Assembly (NCBI GenBank): GCA_019240115.1
Contig: JAFAYV010000012.1
Span: forward strand, 1-60,654
From: Solirubrobacterales bacterium
GTDB lineage: Bacteria; Actinomycetota; Thermoleophilia; Solirubrobacterales; Solirubrobacteraceae
Direction: 5' to 3'
DNA length: 60,654 nucleotides
This document shows positions 7,702 through 13,636 of this stretch, one piece after another. The notes below the pieces were generated by a model. That model was not told the DNA's origin, did not search any database, and saw only the letters and a list, made by a program, of their open reading frames with translations. Each line of letters opens with the position of its first letter. Position 1 is the first letter of the stretch. Position numbers and translations under genes: made by a program.

Positions 7702-8424
7702 CGCGACCGCCGGCCGGCGGCCCACGAGCGCGAGCGCCCGGTCGGGGCGGTCGGTGATCACCGCGCCCACTGCGGGCGCGTCGAGCACCGTGCCGAGCGC
7801 TTGTGCGTCGTTGACCGTCCACGCCCAGCACTCGTGGCCGTGGTCCGCCGCCCAGTCGAGGATCGGGCTCGGGGCCCGGCGCACGCGCGGCGCAACGAAC
7901 GCGGCGCCCACGCGCCGGAGGCGGGCCTCGAGCCGGTCGAGCGCGGGGTGCGGTCCGAGCAGCAGCCCCGTCCGCGCCTCGGGAGCGACCCGCGCGACCT
8001 CGGCGAGCACCGAATCGCGAAACGAGGTCACGACCGAGCCGGCCGGATCGAGGTGGCGCGCGACGATGGCCATCGCCTCGGCGACGCATCCGCCGTCCTT
8101 GAGCTCGACGTCGACCGCGATCTCGCCGGCGAGACGCTCGAGCGCCTCCTCGAGCAGCGGCGCCTGGCCGGGCGCGAGTCGCTCGCGCAGCTGCGCGAGC
8201 GCCAGCCGGCCGACCGGTCGCCCGCCGATGCGCGCGTCGTGGACGACGACGATCCGGCCGTCGGCGGTCCGTCGCACGTCGAGCTCGACCGCATCGGCGC
8301 CGATCGCCGCCGCGCGCTCGAAGGCGGCCAACGTGTTCTGCTCGCTCCGCGTCGACCAGGCGCCGCGGTGGGCGACCACCCACGGATTCCGAGCACGCGC
8401 GTTCGTGAGCGCCGGCTGGGCCAT
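7684..8424 (-). CDS. Glycerophosphodiester phosphodiesterase
   Basis: 246 residues, GDPD TIM-barrel family; hydrolyses glycerophosphodiesters to glycerol-3-phosphate and an alcohol. Catalytic signatures: VVAHRGAWSTRSEQNTLAAF (His-Arg and Glu, about residues 15-34), then GADAVELDVRRTADGRIVVVHD (Glu-Leu-Asp metal ligands and catalytic His), a later VDVELK and a C-terminal WAWTVND. No signal peptide, so cytosolic. ATG 8424 follows the last 23-bp repeat unit by only a few bases; longer frames upstream run through the array and are artefacts. The final VSREP and stop codon are made by the heptamer array. It may feed phosphate or glycerol metabolism. Confidence 0.92.
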   Translation of the reverse strand: MAQPALTNARARNPWVVAHRGAWSTRSEQNTLAAFERAAAIGADAVELDVRRTADGRIVVVHDARIGGRPVGRLALAQLRERLAPGQAPLLEEALERLAGEIAVDVELKDGGCVAEAMAIVARHLDPAGSVVTSFRDSVLAEVARVAPEARTGLLLGPHPALDRLEARLRRVGAAFVAPRVRRAPSPILDWAADHGHECWAWTVNDAQALGTVLDAPAVGAVITDRPDRALALVGRRPAVAVSREP

Positions 8425-8430
8425 CTCGGG

Positions 8431-8696
8431 CAACCGTAGAGGACCGGCCCGGGCAACCGTGGAGGACCGGCCCGGGCGACCGTGGAGAACGGCCCGGGCA
8501 ACCGTGGAGGACCGGCCCGGGCGACCGTGGAGGACCGGCCCGGGCAACCGTGGAGGACCGGCCCGGGCAACCATGGAGGACCGGCCCGGGCAACCGTGGA
8601 GGACGGGCCCGGGCAACCGTAGAGGACGGGCCCGGCCAACCGTAAAGGACGGGCCCGGGCAACCGTGGAGGACCGGCCCGGCAACCGTGGAGGACC
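8431..8696. repeat. 23-bp minisatellite, 12 units, in a divergent intergenic region
   Basis: Units start at 8431, 8454, 8477 (22 bp), 8499, 8522, 8545, 8568, 8591, 8614, 8637, 8660 (22 bp) and 8682 (partial, 15 bp). Each begins CAACCGTGGAGGACC or a near variant and ends in a CCCGGG palindrome; several are identical (units 2, 4, 6). The array fills almost all the space between the glycerophosphodiesterase gene and the divergent response-regulator gene, so both promoters must lie in or beside it. Since 23 is not a multiple of 3 it is not coding. Confidence 0.97.
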
Positions 8697-8711
8697 CGCA
8701 CGATCGGACCT

Positions 8712-8726
8712 GACGACGGCGTCATC
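8712..8726. promoter_or_regulatory. Imperfect inverted repeat before the response-regulator gene
   Basis: GACGACG-G-CGTCATC, 6 of 7 positions symmetric, lies 15 bases before the GTG at 8741. It could be an autoregulatory site of the OmpR-type regulator, though such regulators more often use direct repeats. Weak evidence. Confidence 0.25.
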
Positions 8727-8740
8727 GCCGAGCGGTCATC

Positions 8741-9406
8741 GTGTCGGCGATGCGGGTGCTGATCGCCGAGGACGAGCTGCGGCTGGCGGAGCTGATCGCA
8801 CGCGGCCTCCGTCGCGAGGGGATGGCCGTCGACATCGCGCCCGACGGCGCCCAGGCGGTGGCCAAGGCGGGCGTGGTGCGCTACGACGTCGTGCTGCTCG
8901 ACCGCGACCTGCCGGAGCTGCACGGCGACGAGGTGTGCCGCCGGCTGCGCGAGGAGCGGCCCGAAACCGGGATCCTGATGCTGACTGCGGCCGGGGGCGT
9001 CGAGGACGTCGTCGGCGGTCTGTCGCTCGGCGCCGACGACTACCTGCCCAAGCCGTTTCGCTTCGCGGAGCTCGTCGCCCGCATCCACGCGCTCGCCCGC
9101 CGCGCGGTGCCGATCCGGCCGCCGATGCTGCGTCGCGGCGATCTCGAGCTTGACCCGGCGCGGCGGGAGCTGACCCGGGGCGGCCGGGCGGTGCCGCTCG
9201 CGCGCAAGGAGTTCGCGGTGCTCGAGACGCTCATGGCCGCCCAGGGAGCGACGGTGTCCGCCGAGGAGCTGCTCGAGCGCGTCTGGGACGAGCACGTCGA
9301 CCCGTTCACCAACGTCGTGCGGATGACGATCATGACCCTGCGCCGCAAGCTCGGGGATCCGCCGGTGGTCGAGACCGTCATCGGCGTCGGCTATCGGATG
9401 GCCTAG
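8741..9406 (+). CDS. OmpR/PhoB-type response regulator
   Basis: 221 residues. Receiver domain: acidic pocket EDE (10-12), phosphorylation site Asp54 (VVLLDRDLPELHG), the late lysine in YLPKPFRF. C-terminal winged helix with LARKEFAVLETLM, VWDEHVDPFTNVVRMTIMTLRRKL and the terminal VIGVGYRM, the OmpR-family ending. GTG 8741 is used; ATG 8750 (MRVLIAED) is an equally good start. The cognate histidine kinase starts 166 bases downstream on the same strand. Regulated genes are unknown; the divergent glycerophosphodiesterase is an obvious candidate. Confidence 0.93.
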   Translation: MSAMRVLIAEDELRLAELIARGLRREGMAVDIAPDGAQAVAKAGVVRYDVVLLDRDLPELHGDEVCRRLREERPETGILMLTAAGGVEDVVGGLSLGADDYLPKPFRFAELVARIHALARRAVPIRPPMLRRGDLELDPARRELTRGGRAVPLARKEFAVLETLMAAQGATVSAEELLERVWDEHVDPFTNVVRMTIMTLRRKLGDPPVVETVIGVGYRMA

Positions 9407-9557
9407 CGCGCCCGGGCTCGCGCCCGCGAGCGCCGGCCCGCGAGTGCCCGCGCCGGCTGGCGAACCGCGCCCGCCGGGCCCGCGCCCGCCGGGCCCGCGC
9501 CCGTAGCGCCCGCGCCCGCCCACGCCCCGCGTCGGCTCGCGGCGTGCCGGGCGGGCG

Positions 9558-9563
9558 TAAGCT
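9558..9563 (+). promoter_or_regulatory. Candidate -10 box (TAAGCT) of the histidine kinase gene
   Basis: TAAGCT lies 8 bases before ATG 9572 and there is no purine-rich ribosome site between. It follows a 150-base, almost pure G/C spacer of CGCCCGC-type low-complexity sequence (9410-9555). The kinase may thus have its own leaderless transcript beside read-through from the regulator gene. Confidence 0.35.
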
Positions 9564-9571
9564 GCCCGCCG

Positions 9572-10843
9572 ATGGTGGCCGGGAAGCCCTCGTTCACGCT
9601 GCCCGTCCCGCGCCGGTGGCGGGCCGCGCGCACCATCCGCCTGCGCCTGACCGCGCTCTACACCGGCGTGTACCTGGTGAGCGGCGCGGTGCTGCTGACG
9701 CTCGGCTACCTGCTCGTCGGCGACAACCTCAGCCGCCGCCACGACCTGCGCGAGGCGCTCGCGCGTCACGGTCTGCATCCCGACATCCCCGGCCACCTCG
9801 GCTTTCCGCCCGGTTCACCGCAGGGGCGACTCGTGCTCGTCGTCGAGGACCAGATCCGGAGCAGCGCGCTGCACCACCTCCTGCTCGAGTACATCCTCGC
9901 GCTCGTCGCGATGACGGCGATCGCGGTCATCGCCGGTTGGATGCTCGCCGGCCGCGCGCTCGCGCCGCTGCGCGAGATCACCGCGACCGCGCGCCGCGTC
10001 TCGAGCGAGAACCTCGGCGAGCGGATCGACCTCGACGGTCCCGCCGATGAGCTGCGTGAGCTCGCCGACACGTTCGACGGGATGCTCGTGCGGCTGGACC
10101 GCGCGTTCGACAGCCACCGGCAGTTCGTCGCGGCGGCGTCGCACGAGCTGCGCACCCCGCTGGCCATCATGCGCACCGAGCTCGACGTCGCGCTCGCCGA
10201 TCCCGACGCGAGCGCCGAGGAGCTGCGCGAGATGGGCGAGGCGGTGCGCGAGGCGATCGAGCGTTCCGAGCGGCTCATCGCCAGTCTGCTCGTGCTCGCC
10301 CGCAGCGGGCTGGCGACCGGTCACGAGGAGCCGGTCGACGTGGCGGCGCTCGCCGCCGACTGCGTCACCGATCTCACCAGCCGTGCCGTCGAGGCCCGGG
10401 TACGGATCCGCTCGGACCTCGCCTCCGCCTGGGTCGACGCCGATCCCGAGCTGCTCGAGCGTCTCATCGCCAATCTCGTCGCCAACGGGATCCACCACAA
10501 CGAGCCGGGCGGCGAGCTGTCGGTTCGCACGGGCGAGGACGGGTCCGACGGGGTCGAGCTCGTCGTGATCAACGGCGGTCGGCGGCTGGACCCCGAGGCG
10601 GTGGCCGCCTTGACCGAGCCCTTCCAGCGCCTGGGCCGCTCGGGGTCCGGGTTCGGCCTCGGCCTGTCGATCGTGCGCTCGGTGGCCGAGGCCCACGGCG
10701 GGTCGGTCAGTCTCCTCGCCCCATCGACGGGCGGTCTCGAGGTCCGGGTCCGCCTGCCGCGCTCGCGCGCGTCCGCCTCTCGGCCGGCCTCCGAAGCGAC
10801 CGACCGGTTCATGGACCTGGCACCCCGGCTTACGGGGAGCTGA
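9572..10843 (+). CDS. Sensor histidine kinase
   Basis: 423 residues. First membrane helix about 23-48, a short extracytoplasmic sensor loop (about 50-105, containing HGLHPDIPGHLGF), second helix about 105-127, HAMP (ALAPLREITATA..., to about 180), HisKA with phospho-acceptor His191 (AAASHELRTPLAIM), and an ATPase domain with N-box LIANLVANGIHHN and G-boxes GFGLGLSIVRSVAEAHGG. It partners the preceding response regulator. The sensing loop is small, typical of kinases that read membrane state or use a partner. The C-terminal 40 residues beyond the ATPase are not conserved. Confidence 0.95.
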   Translation: MVAGKPSFTLPVPRRWRAARTIRLRLTALYTGVYLVSGAVLLTLGYLLVGDNLSRRHDLREALARHGLHPDIPGHLGFPPGSPQGRLVLVVEDQIRSSALHHLLLEYILALVAMTAIAVIAGWMLAGRALAPLREITATARRVSSENLGERIDLDGPADELRELADTFDGMLVRLDRAFDSHRQFVAAASHELRTPLAIMRTELDVALADPDASAEELREMGEAVREAIERSERLIASLLVLARSGLATGHEEPVDVAALAADCVTDLTSRAVEARVRIRSDLASAWVDADPELLERLIANLVANGIHHNEPGGELSVRTGEDGSDGVELVVINGGRRLDPEAVAALTEPFQRLGRSGSGFGLGLSIVRSVAEAHGGSVSLLAPSTGGLEVRVRLPRSRASASRPASEATDRFMDLAPRLTGS

Positions 10844-10871
10844 CGGGCTCGTAGGTAGCCTGACGCCTGCG

Positions 10872-10998
10872 ACGGTGCCGTGACTGCGGACGGTGGCGGT
10901 CAGACGGAGGACTCCCGCGCCCCGTCTGACCATCGTCCCAGGCACCGTGCAACGGCGACGAATCGTGCGCCTCGTCGCCGGCGAGCGTCACGCTCGCC
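10872..10998. terminator. Cluster of three strong hairpins after the kinase gene
   Basis: Hairpin 1 (10872-10948) is a stacked stem: ACGGTGCC/GGCACCGT, GGACGGTGG/CCATCGTCC (8 of 9) and GGTCAGACGG/CCGTCTGACC around a 14-base loop. Hairpin 2: GGCGACGA/TCGTCGCC (10954-10961 with 10972-10979). Hairpin 3: GGCGAGCG-TCA-CGCTCGCC (10980-10998), a triloop. The region separates convergent genes, so transcription termination in both directions is the simplest role; a structured small RNA is possible. No T-runs. Confidence 0.6.
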
Positions 10999-11087
10999 CC
11001 CGGGGTCTCGGCGGCGCCTTCGGGCTGGGACCCCTGCCCGGATGTAAGCCGCCGGCCCCGGGGCCAAGAACCGCGGGCGCCGGTCGG

Positions 11088-11243
11088 CGCGTCCCCGTCA
11101 GGAACGCGGTCATCGCCGCCAGGCACAGCGCGTCCCGGTGAGGAACGCGGTCATCGCCGCCGAACTCAGCGCCTCCCGGTGAGCAGCGCGGTCATCGCCG
11201 CCGGGCTCAGCGCGCCCCCGTGAGGAACGCGGTCATCGCCGCC
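11088..11243. repeat. 41-bp tandem repeat, 4 copies, at the 3' end of the hydrolase gene
   Basis: Copies at 11088-11128, 11129-11169, 11170-11210 and 11211-11243 (partial, 33 bp). Each holds CGCGGTCATCGCCGCC, spaced exactly 41 bases (11105, 11146, 11187, 11228). The last copy is the coding end of the minus-strand hydrolase; its stop codon (complement of 11207-11209) belongs to the third copy. The second copy contains the same tail and a stop in a different frame (11166-11168). Confidence 0.95.
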
Positions 11244-12007
11244 GCGGTCGTGGTCGGGTCGATGTCGTGGCTCTGATCGGCGAGCGTCGTCAGCCGGGCG
11301 TCGGGCAGCGTCGCGGCGACCGCGTGGGCCGCCGAGCGCAGGAACGGGACGGACCGGTCGCCGCAGATCACGAGCGTCGGGATCCGCACGGCGGCGAGCA
11401 TCGCGCTCGGCAGCGACCGATCGCCGAGGATCGCGGCGTCGTAGGCGAGCGTGTGGGCGATCGCCTCCAGAGCGGGACGAAACGGCGCCTCGCGCAGCTG
11501 CGCCACGACGGGCTCGGGAATCCCGACGGCCACGGTCTGGTAGAGCTCGACCGCGTCGCCGCGACGCCCGGCGGCGACGAGCTCGGCGAGCCGCGCGGAG
11601 AGGTCGGCCGGGAGTCGCGGATCGTCGTCGTGGGCGTTGTACGGAGGCTCGTAGAGGACGAGCCGCCCGATCGGCAGGCCGGCCGCGGCGGCGCGGAGCG
11701 CGAGGTTGGCGCCCGAGGAGTAGCCGAAGACCGCGACGTCGCGGCCGGCGTGCCCGATCAGCGCGGCGAGATCCTCGATCTCGCGCTGCACGGCGTAGGG
11801 AGCGGTGTCGCCGCTGCCGCCGCGCCCGCGGCGGTCGTAATTGAGGACGCGGCAGCGCTGCGCGAGCGCCCGCGACAGGGGCGCGGTCGTCCCGCGGTCG
11901 TTGAAGGCGCCCGCGGCCATGATGACCGGCGGACCGTCGCCGAGGCGGTCGAACGCCAGCACCGTCCCGTCGGCCGAGGTGACCGCGCCGATCGATCCAG
12001 CATGCAT
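11207..12007 (-). CDS. Alpha/beta hydrolase
   Basis: 266 residues with the alpha/beta-hydrolase fold: N-terminal GTVLAFDRLGDGPPVIMAAG with an oxyanion region at AFNDRGT, LNYDRRGRGGSGDT (about residues 55-68), nucleophile elbow FGYSSGANLALRAAA (Ser about 97-98), acid in LVICGDRSVPFLRS and catalytic His in LADQSHDIDP. Small esterases and haloperoxidase-like enzymes look like this; the substrate is unknown. GGAGG precedes ATG 12007. A GTGATCAG/CGTCT motif upstream matches one upstream of the adjacent ECF sigma gene, suggesting co-regulation. The C-terminal residues come from the 41-bp tandem repeat. Confidence 0.88.
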   Translation of the reverse strand: MHAGSIGAVTSADGTVLAFDRLGDGPPVIMAAGAFNDRGTTAPLSRALAQRCRVLNYDRRGRGGSGDTAPYAVQREIEDLAALIGHAGRDVAVFGYSSGANLALRAAAAGLPIGRLVLYEPPYNAHDDDPRLPADLSARLAELVAAGRRGDAVELYQTVAVGIPEPVVAQLREAPFRPALEAIAHTLAYDAAILGDRSLPSAMLAAVRIPTLVICGDRSVPFLRSAAHAVAATLPDARLTTLADQSHDIDPTTTAAAMTAFLTGAR

Positions 12008-12041
12008 CGTGATGTCCTCCGTTGCCGTGGTGTGATCGTTC

Positions 12042-12068
12042 AGACGCGCCGGCGACGAAACTGATCAC
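12042..12068 (-). promoter_or_regulatory. Candidate ECF-type promoter of the hydrolase gene
   Basis: On the minus strand GTGATCAG (12061-12068) is followed after 14 bases by CGTCT (12042-12046), then the hydrolase start 34 bases on. The same two elements, with a 16-base spacer, precede the sigma-factor gene. It overlaps the stop codon of the cupin-like gene. Sharing of an 8-mer and a 5-mer in order is suggestive; the differing spacing is a weakness. Confidence 0.4.
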
Positions 12069-12340
12069 CGCCGGGCCGCCGCGCGGCGCACGACGCCGCT
12101 CAGCAGGGCGAGCTCGCTCCCCGGGTTGGCCAGGCTCCGGAGCGGCAGGCCGCACAGGAAGAGGACCGCGCCGGGCGCCAGGCGCAGGCGCCCGCCGTCG
12201 GTGCCGTGCAGCTCGACGACCCCGCGCTCGAGCACGACGAGCGCATCGCGCCAGTCCTCGGCGCGGTACGGCCGCACGGCGCCAGGCGCGATCAGGTAGA
12301 GCAGGACCTCGAACCCGGCGGGGACCGGGCGGCGGAGCAA
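12065..12340 (-). CDS. Small cupin-like protein, start uncertain
   Basis: About 91-102 residues of one cupin-type beta-barrel: FEVLLYLIAPGAVRPYRAEDW, then DALVVLERGVVELHGTDGGRLRLAPGAVLFL, the pattern of the second cupin motif without a full metal-binding His set. The frame continues upstream to the sigma-factor stop codon, but no ATG or GTG occurs there; TTG 12340 or CTG 12346 are possible starts, so coordinates are approximate. It lies directly after the ECF sigma gene and is probably translated with it, perhaps as an accessory or anti-sigma-like partner. No function can be assigned. Confidence 0.6.
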   Translation of the reverse strand: MLRRPVPAGFEVLLYLIAPGAVRPYRAEDWRDALVVLERGVVELHGTDGGRLRLAPGAVLFLCGLPLRSLANPGSELALLSGVVRRAAARR

Positions 12341-12372
12341 GGACAGGGTGGGGTCGGGACGCTCGATGACCG

Positions 12373-13386
12373 TTACAGCGCCGCCGGCAGCCCGAAGGCC
12401 GCGAACAGGTCCGGGCGCAGGAAGGCGGTGACCTCGACCACGAGGCCGCCCGCGATCGTCAGCACGTCGATGCCCCTCGGGCGATAGGTGCCGTCGCCGT
12501 CGCGGCGAACGTAGCTGGCCGCGGCCGGCTGGCGATTGGCCGCGGTCGCGACGTAGCGGAAGCGTCCGGGCGCCGCCAAGCGGCGCGCCGACGCCAGGCA
12601 CGCCTCGCGGCCGTCGAACCAGAGCGGGAGCGGCGGCGCCGAGACGCGCGCGTCCTCGCGGAGCAGGCCGGCGAGCGCCGCCACGTCCCCGCGCTCGTGC
12701 GCGTCCATGTAGCGGCCCACCAGCGCCCGCTCGGACGCGCTCGGCGTCCCCGCGGTCCACTCCGCCCGCCGGCGGGGGAGATGGTCGCGCAGCGTCGCGC
12801 GGGCGCGCTGCAGCGTGCTGTTGACCGAGTTGACGCTCATTGCGAGCGCCGCGGCGGTGTCGCGGGCCGGCCAGTCGAGCACGTCGCGCAGGATGAGCAC
12901 CGCCCGGCGCCGGGGCGTGAGATGCTGGATGGCGGCCAGGAACGCGAGCTCGAGCGTCTCGTTGGCGACCGCGATCGCGTCCGGCCCCTCCGCCTCGGGA
13001 GCGACCCCCTCGAGCAGGTGATCGGGGTAGGGCTCGAGCCACGGCAGGTCGGCGCGAGCCGGGAGCGCGCCGGTCGGGTCCGACGGGGCGGCGACGTCCA
13101 CCGGCAGCACCCGCGCCGGACGGCGGCGGAGCACGTCGAGGCACGCGTTGGTGGCGATCGCATACAGCCATGCGCGCGCCGAGGCGCGGCCCTCGAACTC
13201 GTGGCGCCCGCGCCAGGCGCGCAGCGCCGTCTCCTGCACGAGGTCCTCGGATTCCTCGAGCGATCCGAGCATCCGATAGCAGTGGACCCGCGGCTCGCGC
13301 CGGTGGCGCTCGACGGCGGCGACGAAGGCCGCCTCGTCGCCGGCGCGGATCGCGGCCTCGCCGGGCGCGGGTAGGGACCGCCTCAT
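12373..13386 (-). CDS. ECF sigma factor with C-terminal SnoaL-like domain
   Basis: 337 residues. Region 2 covers about residues 20-90 (RVHCYRMLGSLEESEDLVQETALRAWRG and ASARAWLYAIATNACLDVLRR), region 4 about 140-205 (HLTPRRRAVLILRDVLDWPARDTAAAL...NSTLQRARATLR), and an added NTF2/SnoaL-like domain to the end (ERALVGRYMDAHERGDVAALAGLLRED...). This architecture marks the sigma-70 family members that carry a fused regulatory domain instead of a separate anti-sigma factor. A candidate promoter with the same motif as the hydrolase lies just upstream, suggesting autoregulation. The target regulon probably includes the cupin-like protein and hydrolase. Confidence 0.92.
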   Translation of the reverse strand: MRRSLPAPGEAAIRAGDEAAFVAAVERHRREPRVHCYRMLGSLEESEDLVQETALRAWRGRHEFEGRASARAWLYAIATNACLDVLRRRPARVLPVDVAAPSDPTGALPARADLPWLEPYPDHLLEGVAPEAEGPDAIAVANETLELAFLAAIQHLTPRRRAVLILRDVLDWPARDTAAALAMSVNSVNSTLQRARATLRDHLPRRRAEWTAGTPSASERALVGRYMDAHERGDVAALAGLLREDARVSAPPLPLWFDGREACLASARRLAAPGRFRYVATAANRQPAAASYVRRDGDGTYRPRGIDVLTIAGGLVVEVTAFLRPDLFAAFGLPAAL

Positions 13387-13394
13387 GCGCGTAT

Positions 13395-13423
13395 AGACGG
13401 GATGCGAACCGAAAGCTGATCAC
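13395..13423 (-). promoter_or_regulatory. Candidate ECF-type promoter of the sigma-factor gene
   Basis: On the minus strand GTGATCAG (13416-13423) and CGTCT (13395-13399) are spaced by 16 bases, a normal ECF -35/-10 distance, and end 8 bases before the ATG at 13386. The same pair of elements precedes the alpha/beta hydrolase gene. Autoregulation is the inference. Confidence 0.45.
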
Positions 13424-13636
13424 TGCGACGCGAGATCGCTCCCGGGTGCCCGATGCACTCGGCCCGAGGCGCGGATGTGACGACGTGCGCGAGTGTGTCC
13501 GGCGCTCCCGATGGCTCCCGAGATCCCGGCCGCGCTCGTGAGCCGGACCAGACCTCGCGGCTGCCCTGCGGGCGGATCCGCCGGTAGTGCCATAGCGGGA
13601 ACTCGATCCAGTGCGGTTCTCGGCCATAATCCCGAC

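Noticed and set aside
8431-8696. CRISPR array
   Set aside because: Units are directly adjacent without unique spacers, and no cas genes are present.
9407-9571. Very GC-rich spacer as a structured RNA
   Set aside because: The repeated CGCCCGC/GGGCCCGCG text can form many alternative stems but no defined structure; treated as low-complexity spacer.
7691-9796. Long minus-strand frame of 701 codons across the 23-bp array
   Set aside because: It is antisense to the response regulator and kinase, built of repeat-derived LHGCPGRSS peptides and Arg/Ala-rich shadow sequence. The 23-bp period is not a multiple of 3.
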